From NCBI RefSeq assembly GCF_010183535.1, contig NC_071330.1, positions 13,683,717-13,747,716 on the forward strand: 64,000 bases of DNA. Reading direction: 5' to 3'. Source of the stretch: Caenorhabditis remanei (taxonomy: Eukaryota > Nematoda > Chromadorea > Rhabditida > Rhabditidae). A program made the position numbers and the translations under genes. The notes under the pieces were generated by a model. That model saw only the letters and a list, made by a program, of their open reading frames with translations. It was not told where the DNA came from and did no database searches. Positions 1 to 12,983 of this stretch are shown here, piece after piece; the stretch's first letter is position 1; each line of letters starts with the position of its first letter.

Positions 1-235
1 TTTTTTTTGCAAATGATTGGTAAAGGCATGTTCTTTATTTTTGCTTGTTAAATTATAAAGCTACTACCTTGTCGGAATGAGATAATTTAGGAACTACTTT
101 TATTTTGGAAAAACGCTCTCAAGAGACCGAGTCCATTCCACACCCCCTCCATCCACTAATGCGCACCAAACGTTTCAGGCGCATTTCTCGTGCTTTGCTG
201 CAAGAAACGCGCAAATACTAGAGAGCAGTGTGAAT

Positions 236-775
236 TTCCGGAACGTTTCGGTAAAATTTACCGGTAAATTTACCGGTAAATTTACCGGAAAATTACCGGT
301 AAATTTACCGGTAAAATTTTCCGGTAAATTTCCGGTAAATTACCGGTAAATTTTCCGGTAAATTTATCGGTAAATTTTCCGGTAAATTATCGGTAAATAT
401 TTACCGGTAATTTACCGGTAAATTTTTACCAAAAAAATTTACCGAAACGCCCATTTACCGGTAAATTACCGGTAAATGAAATGAAATTAATATTTTTGGA
501 TTTATTTTTACGTGTGAAAAATTCCAAATATTTTTACACGTCATCTGACCTTTCACGCGCCCTGTTTAATTTATCGCCGGAATTTACCGGTAAATTTACC
601 GGTTTTACCGAATTTACCGGTAATTTACCGGTAAATTTCAACTAGATTTACCGGTAAATTACCGGTAAATTCGGTAAATACCGGAAATTTACCGGTAAAT
701 TTTCGGTAAATTTTTACCGGTAAATTACCGGTAAATTACCGGAAAGCGCATTTACCGGAAAGTAATTATCGGTAA
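236..775. repeat. ACCGGTAAATTT satellite-like array
   Basis: Dozens of copies of TTACCGGTAAATT with spacing of about 10-13 bases. The unit is itself a short palindrome (ACCGGT core). The array is irregular, with variants such as TTTCCGGTAAA and TTATCGGTAAA, and is interrupted around 470-585 by non-repeat DNA. It lies inside the TIR element. No gene is visible. Confidence 0.85.
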
Positions 776-1482
776 GCACACACTGCTAGAGAGGCACTCC
801 TTCGAAAATTCAAGATTTCACTTAAAAAAATATGAATAGAAATGCTCATCAACAGAAAAGAAATTATTGAAAACCTACATTGACAACTTTTCAGACACCC
901 ATTCCGATCCGAGTCGGGTCAGAATTACAGTTTCAGTTAAATGCTGACTTTTTCACGTTTTTACAGACTTTTTTGGAGATTTTCGATTTCAGAACAACAG
1001 TCTTATCATTAGAAAGCCCAATTTATAAATTTAAACAATTTTTAGTCAAAATTTCGACATAGTTAAAAATTACATAAACGCACTTGTGATGGCTGAAAAA
1101 TGCATTTACTTTGTGCCTTGTGTATTTAAAACGACTTATATAAGTGTTAGAAGCTTGACTGACAGACAATTCTTCCAGAAATTCCGATTTTGGAAAAATA
1201 CAGCAATTCAGAAAATTTCAAAATGTAACAACTCGTCACAGACATAATATTTTTCGATAATTTTGCTTTTTTTATTTAGCCAGATGTCTAACTCGAAAAA
1301 CACAGAGGAAAAATTTTCGAAAAAATGTCGAAAACACTCTTTTTTTTCGAGGAATACCGAATCTTCAATTCATTAAAAAAATTGGCAAAAAAAACACGAA
1401 GAGTGCGCCAAGAGACTGCTGGCGCACGAAAAACAGGTGGGAGGCAGGAAAGTTTGGCGCTTTAGTGGACGGAGTGGGCGTG

Positions 1483-1895
1483 CATTCGATCATTTGACGG
1501 ATGATGCAAGTTCACACACTCAAATGTAGATCAAACCAAAAAATGAGATTTACTTTGAATCCTTTACAGGTTATTTATGTATTACTACCCTACAACCAAT
1601 TTTTTCTGAATTTTTCATTTTTAGGTCACGTGATGGGAAAAAGAACACAGTGGCCTAATTTCCAATTCAATTTGAAAAACTTTTTAATGTTGACATCTTT
1701 TTCTGAAAAATGACCCAAATCTGAATTTTGGAAAAAAACAGAGGGTCGAACGATTTTTCTGTTGAGTAGAGTATATGTAGGGTAGTAATACATAAATAAC
1801 TTGTAAAGGAGTCTAAAATTCAAAGTAAATTTCATTTTTTGGTTTGATCTACATTTGAGTGTGTGAGCTTGCATCATCCGTCAAATGATCGAATG
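1483..1895. repeat. Nested inverted repeat (MITE-like, about 413 bp)
   Basis: CATTCGATCATTTGACGGATG at 1483 onward is complementary to the end of the element at about 1895. The arms run about 115 bases and include a stretch near GGTTTGATCTACATTTGAGT. The middle holds unrelated AT-rich sequence. Open frames here read across the arms and are artefacts of the palindrome. Confidence 0.7.
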
Positions 1896-2028
1896 GACTC
1901 GGTCTCTTGAGAGCGTTTTTCCAAAATAAAAGTAGTTCCTAAATTATCTCATTCCGACAAGGTAGTAGCTTTATAATTTAACAAGCAAAAATAAAGAACA
2001 TGCCTTTACCAATCATTTGCAAAAAAAA

Positions 2029-2993
2029 TCTTCTAAAAATATTGAAAATGTGAGAAGTTATGAAGAGCCAAAGTGAGTCGACTAAAAAATTTTCCAAAAA
2101 AACAAAAAATCGATTTTTTTAGCAAAACTTGGCAGAACGCCGCTACTACTTTAGGAGTTTTTTAGTAAGACCAAGTAATGTCTTTTACAAAAAAATATCA
2201 AGATCTGCGGTTCCCAACGCAAGAGATTCTCATGTGAGATATTAATTGAATTGATGCACAACTATGTGAATGAAAAACGTACCGAATTGTCTTCTACAGT
2301 GAGTAGTTTAGTGTCAAACAAAGCCCAATCATAAAATTACTTGAACAAAAACATTTATTTTGTGTATGCCACTCTTACGCGACAGCTGGAAATCACATGC
2401 CGCTCAATTGAAGATTTCCACTAAATTCAAGATTTCTATGTAATGATAAAGAGTTAAGACATAAGTGTTGATACAAAAAATGTTGCAAATCACAAGGACT
2501 ATGCATTTCTAAAACAAAATTTCAAAAGTTTCACAAAAAAATTTTTTTTTGTTTTTTCTCGATTGGATTTCAACCCTTCAGCCGAGGTTTTTTTCAATGA
2601 ATTCTTTTTTGATCGGTAGAAAAAATAATAACAAACGTTAAAAAAATAGTTTTGTGATACGGAAATTCCGATTAAGAATCCTAATTTAGGATTTTTTCAA
2701 AAAATCGGTCAAAAAAGTGTGTTTTTTGACCATGACTTGGTTGAAAAAATTAAAAAAATTTTGAAACTTTGTGAAATGAATACTCTATTCCTATTCAATA
2801 TATGCTGAAAAGTTCAGCTTCCCCCGATCAATTTTCAAAAAGTTCATTTTTTGACCTATGAGCACCTACCGTACTACAGTAACCCGGAGCTGCGACCCAA
2901 TATTGTGCATATGTGTTACCGATGGTCCATACTACATGTTTATATAACAAACTTTGCCTAGTACCTCTGTTGCTCGAGTCTTACAGAGAACGC
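2029..2993. other. Intergenic, no gene seen
   Basis: AT-rich sequence with many A and T homopolymers. I see no open frame with splice signals and no clear repeat structure. Confidence 0.6.
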
Positions 2994-4412
<1,419 letters not shown>

Positions 4413-4790
4413 ATGGAGACCGAATCTTCACCCATTCCCATATGCGGACGAGGAAATCGCTCTTGAGGCAGCAGACCCGACGATGGAACAGTTAAGAGAA
4501 ATGGAGATTTCTCTTACATCATTGGAGAAGGGAATCCGGAAAGTGATCCAAAACCAAGGAACACTGTCAAAGGAGATCAGGAACATTGAGGAGAGCCTGA
4601 AGGACACCTGGAAGGACGAGATGTTGAGTGTCCCAACAAAGCGGCAACGACCAAGCTGCAAGGAATGCGGAGGCCATCACCAAACATTTGAGTGTCCCCG
4701 TATCACCGCCGGTCAGAGATTCATGAACGCGCTGGCGGCTGACTTTTGCGTGAACTGCAACCGTCGTCACCCTGGAGTACTTGAAGGTTC
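4413..4790 (+). pseudogene. Gag-like zinc-knuckle gene, copy 1 (frameshifted)
   Basis: This is the paralogue of the intact frame at 10497-10910. Relative to that copy it carries a net 4-base insertion after codon 10 (ATATGCGGACGAG against ATAGACGAG), which breaks the reading frame from the natural ATG at 4413. The remainder stays open from an internal ATG at 4483. It retains the coiled-coil-like segment (MEISLTSLEKGIRKVIQNQG) and a Cys-X2-Cys...His-X4-Cys knuckle (CKECGGHHQTFEC) followed by CVNCNRRHPGV. After that point the sequence diverges and the last cysteines found in copy 2 are lost. It could still make a shortened protein from 4483, but the simplest reading is a decaying duplicate. Confidence 0.65.
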
Positions 4791-5399
4791 GCAAGTCATT
4801 TCCCTAGATATCCCAGCTTGGTTCTGTATAATTTCAGGTAGACCTTTTTTTACGAAAGTTAGGGTTTCCACGGTAGAGAGCGATCTCATCATCGATTCTC
4901 ATCATCGATTAAGGTTTTCATTCATTTTCACGATGTTTCAGGTTTCAGTGTTTAATTAAGTTTTCTGACTGCTCAGTGCCGCAAAATTGAACAAAATTGA
5001 AACTGATAGACGTACGTATACTTGTAGAGCGCGGCCCAGCAGTATTTATTGCCTCATAAGACCAATTTAAAAAACATGACAGACCACAAATCATTTCTGT
5101 AGGCGGAAAGTTTTGACACGAAGCTGAAATCCCGTTTTTTTTTTGAGTTTTCTTTTTGAAACATTGAAAATTATGATTCCGGATGAGACGACACAACAGT
5201 AAAGAAAATTTAATGAGAAAAATGCAAACGCCAGGGATAATTACATAGGTACTGTTATAAGCATCTAAAATTCCTGTAAACCAACGTTTTTATTGTTCAG
5301 CATTATTGTTCAGTGACACAAAAATTTGTTCTAGAATAATGAAAATTTAGTTTTTTCTGAATTACTGTATTCAAATTTTTGATTTTGAATGAGTTAGTT

Positions 5400-5715
5400 G
5401 CCGGTGGCAAGGTACCCCCGTAACCCTGTAGTCATTCGAGTCATCACATTAAATACGCAACGACACTCCGCCAAAGGCTCACGCGCTTACCGTAACCTCA
5501 GCGCGTCAGTTCACGTGGACACGTGTGCTCCACGTGGCAACAAGTAGTTTCTGAAGTCGGTTGGCTTTCAGAGTTAGTTCAAATTTTAGCTTTGGTGTTT
5601 TGACTTTTGTTTTGTAAATTTACGCTCTCTTATTCTAATTTCTTGCAATAAAATAAATTTATTGTAAGAAACTGTGTTCTTTGTCGTCATATTTTATTCG
5701 GAACCTATCAACCCG
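5400..5715. other. GC-richer insert, possible solo LTR
   Basis: A block running from GCCGGTGGCAAGGTACCCCC to TATACGCGGGCAAC is clearly richer in GC than its flanks. It contains AATAAAATAAA followed about 25 bases later by a TGTGTTCTTTGT-like tract, as in an LTR polyadenylation region, and has TG...CA-like outer bases. I could not find a convincing target-site duplication or a partner LTR, so this is tentative. The absence of the block after the second gag-like copy supports a later insertion. Confidence 0.25.
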
Positions 5716-6300
5716 TATTTATACGCGGGCAACTAATGAATTTTATTGCGAATGATCAAATTCTTGATAAAAGGCGAAAATAATACATTTATAAACGATA
5801 AATGCTAAAAATGTGACGAAGCGATTCTGAAAACGAAGAAAACTCTATAAATTTCAGAATCCAATTGGAGGACCACCAATCACTGTTACCGTTGTGCACC
5901 AGATGGTTCCATCGGAAAAGCCACCGTAAATCTACTACATGGAAAGGAAGTTGGACATCGGGGAAACCGTCAGACATACATACCACTCCTTTTTTGCAAT
6001 TTTCCCTTTTTTGAAATACTTCCCTTCGTTTATTAATAAACAGCTATAAAAGCAATTGAGTTCGTCAAAATTCGAAAAAAAACTACTGAAATGTAGACTG
6101 TGTATCTGACATTGAACACTGTCTTTCTGTTACAGGACAGTCCAATTAAAGAAGAAAAACTAATTTTGAACATGATTCTACAAAAAAAATACACGGCTAC
6201 AGCTTCGATCACAGGTTGAAGCCACCATAGGCCAGAGAAGGCCTATTTATTCACTTCAAAATTGGTATGACCTTTTAGGAGAAATATATTCATTTTTAAG
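5716..6300. other. Intergenic, no gene seen
   Basis: AT-rich sequence between the possible LTR and the F-box promoter. No spliced or unspliced coding potential that I trust. Confidence 0.5.
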
Positions 6301-6308
6301 TAACCTTC

Positions 6309-6351
6309 AACGTGACACCGTAAACCAAAACGAAATCGATAAGGTCACACG
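6309..6351 (+). promoter_or_regulatory. Conserved upstream block of F-box gene 1 (GATA / hormone-receptor-like)
   Basis: AACGTGACACCGTAA (6309-6323) and ATCGATAAGGTCACACG (6335-6351) lie 57-99 bases upstream of the ATG at 6408. The same pair occurs before F-box gene 2 (about 11278-11321) and, in reverse, before the F-box pseudogene (14592-14638). GATAAG is a GATA-factor core and AGGTCA is a nuclear-receptor half-site. Their use as such is inference. Confidence 0.45.
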
Positions 6352-6407
6352 AGCAATCTTTATCATTTTTACATATTTTTAAACATCAATCGATCATACA
6401 TTTCCAA

Positions 6408-7851
6408 ATGCTCTGCTTGAAATGGTTCAATACTCCATTGATCGACAAAACGGAAAAGTTGACAGTTAACGATCAACCAGAAGGACCAATAATGGATATG
6501 CCGGATCTGGTGATGAGAAAGATTATGGAAAATGTGGATTTTATAACGATGTGAGTTTGTTTTAGGTTGATGCATACAGTAATGACCGTAAATCTGAGAT
6601 TTCGGTCGTTTTTAGTTTGAATTGACCAACTTCAAATTTGGAAATTTTCAACTGAAAACGTTCAAAGTTGTTAGAATCATTGAGATTATTGTAACTATAG
6701 AACATCTCCATTTCAGGCTGAAACTTCGAAAAGTGTGTCACGCGTTTCGAAACTTTATTGATGTTACAAAACTGGATAACGAGTTGACAGAAGTCAATAT
6801 CAAAGTGACACCGTCATCGATTTATGCGACTATCTATTTTACTTCAGCATCTAGGAAATCTGTAAACTCGAATTACATTGCATATGGGAACAACTGTTTG
6901 TTAAAAGTCAAGGAAGGAAGAAATGAAAAAGCGAAATTCATGAAAAACCAAGATTTCGTGGAGGCATTTTTCAACGATTTTGGTTTTATTTTAAGAAACC
7001 AATCAAAACTGTTGAAAACCATTGCTATCGAGGAATCGTCATATAATTGGTATTTACAGGATTCATACGACAGAGATCTTCTGAACAGAGTTAAAATTAC
7101 ATATTCAATTCACGGATGCTGCACTTGTACACGTCCGCTGAGAAATTTCATCGAAGCTCACGAACATCTAGAAAAAATAAACAAAACGTATACGTTGCAA
7201 CAAACTGCCGATAAGTTTTATGGTCGTTTTGCTGACATTTTGAGATCAAGAAAATCTCCCATTTCTATACAAATACTGGATGTTAGAATTATGAGATTAA
7301 GTTATTTGTTGAATGTGGCTCAGCACATTGATCGGGAACAATTGAGAGGGATTGTGATAAGGAAGACACCTGAATATAGTGATCGAGAAAAAGGGAAACA
7401 GCCGACTTTGAATGAAATCGTGGAGTTGGACGTGTTCGATTATATTCAAGTATTGAGTATTAGGGGTTTCAAAGTAACAGTGCCTCTTGAAACATTTCTT
7501 CATATACCAGATCTGAGAGTTGCCATTTCAACACTAACTATTGAAAATGTTTTGTTGATAAAGAAGGTGAGTAAATGCACTTGTTGCACAGCTTGTCTTT
7601 TTTTCTTTCAGAACATGATGACTTCTCCAACTGTCAAATCTCGAAGGGTTTACTATGATCGTATGAAAGACTCGGATACATTATACAAAACCCTTGGACA
7701 TGCGAATTCTGACCATAATAAAATATCCTGGTACTTTAAACTTCCGGGATTAGATCAAATCCTCCAAATCAGCAGGGAATATCATGAAACTTGTTTTTCA
7801 TTTACATGGACCAAAACTTCATGCATTTATAATGATGCGGTGGTTCATTGA
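6408..7851 (+). CDS. F-box/FTH protein 1 (fbxa-like)
   Basis: Predicted substrate adaptor of an SCF (Skp1-Cullin-F-box) ubiquitin ligase. Three exons: 6408-6550, 6717-7566 and 7612-7851, giving 410 residues in one continuous frame. Exon 1 encodes the start of the F-box (MDMPDLVMRKIMENVDFITM) and exon 2 resumes with LKLRKVCHAFRNFIDV, the signature of the Caenorhabditis FTH (DUF38) F-box A family. The rest of exon 2 and exon 3 are the FTH-type C-terminal region used for target binding in this family. The ATG at 6408 was chosen because it matches the starts of the paralogues at 11378, 14702 and 16455. The last intron is 45 bases and happens to keep the frame open, so an unspliced reading is also open. 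It ends in VVH followed by TGATTGAATAAA. Confidence 0.85.
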
Positions 7852-8209
7852 TTGAATAAAATTTTTAATTTATTTGTTGTTTGGTGCATGAAGGATCTTG
7901 AAATCTATCTTCTCATATATCTATCTATCCAGATGTTTGCTAGTGGACTTTAATAAACAGTTTCCAGGCTCACATGGCTAGTGATGTATTGAAATCAAAA
8001 AGGATGGAAATAAGGTTCGTTTTTTTTAGAAATTAATAGAAAGTAGAACCTGAAAATCATGGAGAGAGAGACCACTATAATTAGAATTGTTAGAGAGTTC
8101 CTATCTAGCTGCCGAGAAGGCAATACTATAATGTTGTGATAATACAAGACTGTGAGGTGGGGAGATTGTTAAAATCTGGAAATCTTTACTATTAACAAAC
8201 ACCAGATTC
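7852..8209. other. Intergenic, duplication junction
   Basis: No gene. About 7915-7935 (CTATCTATCCAGATGTTTGC) matches the right flank of the TA microsatellite at 3112, followed by sequence equivalent to about 3500 onward. This is the join between duplicated unit 1 and unit 2. Confidence 0.6.
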
Positions 8210-9655
8210 TGTGTGTATGTGTGTATGTCGCCGACCCTACCGCCCTTCCTACTGAACCGATTTTCTTCGAACTTAGACCAAAAAATCAGAAATTTTCCCC
8301 TCGCAATGCCCGTCTTTTTCTTTCTCCAAAATTCTCAAAATGACGCCTTCTGAGCCAGAAAAACTGATAAAGCATAGGGGAATGAAAATCGGAAAAAGTG
8401 GCGTGAAACTGTCGGCCTCAGCTTCGGGATTTCTTTCCTTTCTCCGACATGCATCTTCCGTCAGCCGCGTGGTTCTGTACGGCGTGTCGCCGCGTCCGAT
8501 CTGGCAAGTTATGCAACGTTGACTACAGTTAGTTTTTGGTTCGATCCCGGGGGCGAGAAAAGATTTCTTGGTTGTTGATTCGAAAAAGTGGTGTATCCGA
8601 ACGTGTTGTTTGTTTTCAGTGAGGTCAACGTCACAAAAAACGAATCGGTTTCTAAAAAGAAACGACGAGAAATATGTTTTGTTATCACCGGATTAAGAAA
8701 AAATCGAGGATTAAAAACGTTTCCTTTCCTTCCAGATTGATCGGTAACACAATTAGATAGGGCAGTTTTCAGGACACAGGTGATGGATCCATTGTTGATC
8801 CAAATGGACCCACATATAAAAGTATTTAAAGTCATTTTGACTAACATCTTCTTACCACTGTTTTCGCTTCACCCATTGGTAAAACATAGTGACGAGGGGA
8901 ATTTCTGTGAAGTCCAGATATGAAATCAGGTAAAATCCACGGGCTCAAGATTGTCCGACTATCAGGTCGAATGGTCTGAGTCTGATGGCTACAGAAGAAG
9001 TGATTGATGAAGGTGTGCTTCACCGCGTTTCAGTGATTTTCCGGACAACTAAAAGACGATGAGAAGAGTCCGATGACGTGACGGCAAGAAGAACGTCCTC
9101 CCTAATGAGCCGATTTCCTTCAAAGCTGGACAAAAATCAGAAATTTTCATCTCGCGATGCCCGTCTTACTTTTCTTCCAAACTCCCAAAGTGACGTCTTC
9201 TGAGCCAGAAACACTGATAAAGCAGAGGGGAATCGACTGCGGAAAAAGGGGGAGAGACGGGCGACAAAGCGTCGTCTCTTCTTTAGTCGCGGCGTTCTTC
9301 CCAGCACAGGTAGACCGACAAGTCCCAATTACGGATGAGCGACGACTGAGCGCAGGCGTGCGAGTGGCGAACGGGCGCGGCTGAACGACCACCAGCTGGC
9401 TAACGACGGCCTATCACCAGCCCTCAAAATCATTCGGAAGTCGACACGCCAAGGAGCTCTTCTCGGAGTAGTTGCTACTGATGCACAACCTGATCTTCAA
9501 AACATCGGAATGATGGATCAAGTTTGTCCACGTTGCGAGGCACCATATTTTAAAGCTTAATCCAAGTTTCAAATGGGTGAGGGGGGGGGGTGCGTTCAGG
9601 AAAGACCCGGCAAGATCTGGCAAGTTAGGCAATGTTGACTGTAGTTAGTTTGTGT
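8210..9655. repeat. Degenerate repeat with two direct copies
   Basis: About 8240-8530 and 9095-9645 share ordered segments: AAAATCAGAAATTTTC, TGCCCGTCTT, TTCTGAGCCAGAAA, CTGATAAAGCA, and ATCTGGCAAGTTA followed by ACAGTTAGTTT-like ends. It begins after a CTGTGTGTATGTGTGTATGTC tract. GC content is above the flanks. This looks like a decayed mobile element present as two direct copies and inserted in duplicated unit 2 only. Its class is not recognised and I see no intact coding region. Confidence 0.5.
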
Positions 9656-10496
9656 GAACCCATTTTTTTCATTCAGATTTAGAAAAAAGTAAAAGAGTAA
9701 TGGATCAAAATCGTTTCAGAAAAGCAGAGTTTCTTAGACTTCTATAGTCTCGACCGTTTGAGAAGCGCCGCAGGCGCTGTAACACCCAGAAGGGTGGTGT
9801 AGAAAAGTCGCCGTTAGGCGACGTGAACCGACTGGTACAGAATCAAATTCCACAGAATCAATACATTTCTACTTCATTTAAGCAGTATATTGTCTATCTA
9901 ATTTTTAGTTCTCTCGAGCGCTTACATCTTCATCTTTCTATAGGACTCTTATAGTGTAGCGGTAAATCTGAGTGCGAACACCTCTAACCCAGTTCAAGGA
10001 GTCTTTTGCAGTGGAAATTTCTAGCACGAGGTGTCTAAGACAAGCACGTCCCGGGGTACGTCATCAGATGATGATTATTACGCTGCAGTCAAGCAAGAGG
10101 GTTCTCACGATGTTTAAGCATAGCCCCATCTGAAAGGTGTCCCCAATGCGTCCTGCAGTTGGAAGCTAGCGACACTTGAGCTTTGGATGCTCTCTGTGGC
10201 GTTAGCTGTAGGTCTGACTTTCATGTTTTGATGCAATTCGATGTCTCTCCGCCACGAGTTAGAATAGTTATAGTTCTTTAGTCAACTGTAGAGAAAATTG
10301 TTTATATAAGATGCTTCCACCTATTCTGTTTAATGTTATAAACTATGAAAACAAGAGAATGAGAAGCAATTAGTCTAATTGTATAATACTCTGGCTGGTC
10401 ACTTCCATTTTCAGTTCATTATTTACCTCTTTTCAACCTCTTTTCTCCTTTCATCGTCGAGTCACGGAAACTCACTATAACGAAAACATTACAGAA
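9656..10496. other. Noncoding flank of unit 2
   Basis: No gene. About 9890-10496 is the second copy of 3790-4412. The intervening piece includes an AGCGCCGCAGGCGCT hairpin near 9762. Confidence 0.5.
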
Positions 10497-10910
10497 ATGG
10501 AGACCGAACCTTCACCCATTCCCATAGACGAGGAAATTGCTCTTGAGGCAGCAGACCCGATGATGGAGAAGTTGAGAGAAATGGAGATTTCTCTTACATC
10601 ATTGGAGATGGGAATCCGGAAAGTGATCCAGAACCAAGGAACACTTTCAAAGGAGCTCAAAATCATCGAGGAAAGCCTGAAAAACACCTGGAAGGACGAG
10701 ATGTCGAGCGTCCCAACAAAAAAACAACAATCCAGCTGCAAGGAATGCGCCGGAAATCACCAAGCATACGATTGCCCGCGCATCTCCGCCGATCAACGAT
10801 TCATGAATGCTGTAGCAGCAGAGATATGCGTAAACTGCAACCGTCGTCATCCTGGAGTCTGTCGAAAACGCCCACTGTGCGACAAAAAGCATCTAACTAT
10901 ATATCATTAG
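10497..10910 (+). CDS. Gag-like zinc-knuckle protein, copy 2
   Basis: A single open frame of 137 residues. Residues about 20-60 form an acidic/basic heptad-rich helix (MEKLREMEISLTSLEMGIRK) likely to be coiled coil. Then comes CKECAGNHQAYDC, a Cys-X2-Cys-X4-His-X4-Cys knuckle, and a second cysteine group, CVNCNRRHPGVC...C. This two-knuckle arrangement resembles the C-terminal part of gag proteins of nematode BEL/Pao and gypsy retrotransposons, but there is no protease, polymerase or LTR next to it. It may be a gag remnant or a host gene derived from one. The frame is intact, unlike copy 1. It lies about 470 bases upstream of F-box gene 2, the same order as in unit 1. Confidence 0.55.
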   Translation: METEPSPIPIDEEIALEAADPMMEKLREMEISLTSLEMGIRKVIQNQGTLSKELKIIEESLKNTWKDEMSSVPTKKQQSSCKECAGNHQAYDCPRISADQRFMNAVAAEICVNCNRRHPGVCRKRPLCDKKHLTIYH

Positions 10911-11270
10911 TGATAATGTATTTTGTCGACCTGTTTTCAAAAAAAAACCCCTTAGGAGACTTGTCTAATAAATATGTTAAATTTTCCACAGTGTACTGTA
11001 CTGAATACATAAATACTGACAAAAACATGAAGCTTTGCAAGTCCACAAGTCACTTCCTTGGATATCGCTGCTAGGTTCTGTATGATTTTACGTAGACCTC
11101 GTTCAAAGGTGCTCTATTTCTGTAAAATATTCGTTAGATTTAGTTTTTGTGACTTGACGATGATATCAGGCAGCAACTATAAGAAATGTGATCGAAACAG
11201 AAGAGACAAATGCAAACGCCAAGGATAATTGAAAAGGTAATGTTTGGAAAAACATATTTATTTTTTACGT
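10911..11270. other. Intergenic, no gene seen
   Basis: AT-rich spacer between the gag-like gene and the F-box promoter. The part after about 11190 (CAAATGCAAACGCCA) matches unit 1 near 5220. Confidence 0.5.
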
Positions 11271-11277
11271 TACCTTT

Positions 11278-11321
11278 AACGTGACACCGTAAGCCAAAAA
11301 TTAAATCGATAAGGTCACACG
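11278..11321 (+). promoter_or_regulatory. Conserved upstream block of F-box gene 2
   Basis: AACGTGACACCGTAAG followed by ATCGATAAGGTCACACG (11305-11321), 57 bases before the ATG at 11378. The spacing to the start codon is the same as in F-box gene 1. Confidence 0.45.
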
Positions 11322-11377
11322 ACCAATTTTCATCATTTCTACATATTTTCAAATATCAATCGATAATTTACTCCCAA

Positions 11378-12713
11378 ATGTTTTGCTTGAAATGGCTCAA
11401 CACTCCATTTATCGACAAAACTGAGAAATTTCCGGTTAACGAACAACCAGAAGGACCAATAATGGCCATGCCGGATCTGGTGATGAGAAAGATTATGGAA
11501 AATGTTGATTTTATCACGATGTGAGTTTGTTTTAGGATGGTGCATAACTATAGAACATCTCCATTTTAGGCTGAAACTTCGAAAAGTGTGTCACGCATTC
11601 CGAGACTTTATTGATGTCATAAAACTGGATAATGAGTTGACAAAAGTAAATATCTATGTGACACCGTCGACAATAATTGTGCTTATCCATTTTGCTTCAG
11701 CATCTAGAAAATCTGTAAACTTGTATTACATTCGATATGGGAAGAACTGTTTGTTAAAAGTCATAGAAGGAGAAATGAAAGAAGCAAAACTCATAAAAAA
11801 CCAAGATCTTGTAGATGCATTTTTCAACGATTTTGGTTTTATTCTAAGAAACAAAACAAAACCGTTTAAATACATGAATATCGAGGAATCGTCATATAAT
11901 TGCTATCCACCAACTTACTACGACCGAGATCTTCTGAACAGTGTTAAAACTACGTATTCAATTTATGGATGCTGCACTTCTGCACGTCCATTGAGAGGTT
12001 CCATCGAACCTGTAACACATCTAAAACAAATAAACGAAATGTATACGTTGCAACCAACTGCCGATAAATTTCATGATCGATTTGATTGCATTTTGGAATC
12101 AAGAGAATCTCTCATTCCTATACAAATTCTGGATGTTACAGTTTTGCGACCAAGTCATTTTTTGAATATGGCTCGACTCATTGATATGAAACAGTTGAGA
12201 TGTATTGCGATAAGGAAGACGTATGGTGATAGCGATGAAGAAAATGGAAAACACCTGGTTTTGAATGAAATCGTTGAGTTGAATGGGTTCAAATATATTC
12301 AAGAATTGATTATTAGTGGTTTCAAAGCAACAGTGTCTCTTGAGAAACTTCTTCATATACCACATCTGAAAGTTACCATTTCAACAATCACTATTAAAGA
12401 TGTTCTGCTGGTAAAAAGGGTAAATGAATGCCCGTGTCTCACAGTTTATCTTTATCTTTTTTTTCAGAACATGCTCACTTCTCCAACTGCTAAATCTCGA
12501 AGGGTTTACTGTGATCATATAGAAGACGCAGATACATTACACAACACCCTTGGGTATGCGAATCCTGACTATCATAACATATACTGGTACTTTAAACTTC
12601 CGGAATCAGATCAAACGCTCCAAATGAGCAAGAAAAATCATGATTATGGCAATTGTTTTTCATTTAAATGGATCAAAAGTTCATGCATTCCTAAAAATGC
12701 GGTGGTTCATTGA
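11378..12713 (+). CDS. F-box/FTH protein 2 (fbxa-like)
   Basis: Predicted SCF adaptor of the same family as gene 1. Exons 11378-11520, 11570-12419 and 12468-12713 give 412 residues. Exon 1 carries MAMPDLVMRKIMENVDFITM; exon 2 resumes LKLRKVCHAFRDFIDV. The first intron is only 49 bases, whereas gene 1 has 166 there, so an insert or deletion separates the two after duplication. Exon 2 is exactly 850 bases in genes 1, 2 and 5, which supports these splice sites. The end, KNAVVH then TGATTGAATAAA, matches gene 1. Differences from gene 1 concentrate in the FTH part, as expected where target recognition diversifies in this family. Confidence 0.85.
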
Positions 12714-12983
12714 TTGAATAAAAGTGCGATTTTATTTATGTTCTGTCGTTAATTCTTTTTTAATAACGTTTAATCATCGTTGAGTTGGGGCTTCAGGCAG
12801 TAAAATTTGAGGGCAGTTCTGAAATGTTCTTATCCGGAAGCCGAAAGTTGGAAGTAGATTTCTCGAGACGAAACTTATACAACTGACGAGAGCTGTCAAA
12901 CGTTAGTATTTTACTTATTTTACAGTCACTAAACCAACGACGTTTTAAATCATTTTTCTCTCTGACTCTGGTAGACACCAGAG

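Larger units (their letters stand above)
1..2028. repeat. Long-TIR repeat element (about 2.03 kb)
   Basis: The first ~137 bases, starting TTTTTTTTGCAAATGATTGG, reappear as a reverse complement at about 1892-2028, ending in CATTTGCAAAAAAAA. The arms include CTACTACCTTGTCGGAATGA and its complement. The interior holds a satellite (236-775) and a second nested inverted repeat (1483-1895), but no convincing coding sequence. The layout fits a non-autonomous TIR transposon that has taken further insertions. The left terminus may lie outside the window, so the exact end and target duplication cannot be checked. Confidence 0.75.

Noticed and set aside
236..775. Regular short repeats suggestive of a CRISPR-like array
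   Set aside because: No unique spacers, unit only 10-13 bases, and the host is a eukaryote; this is a satellite.
4413..5715. A complete LTR retrotransposon made of the gag-like gene and the possible LTR
   Set aside because: No second LTR, no protease or polymerase, and the gag-like gene occurs in unit 2 without the LTR-like block.
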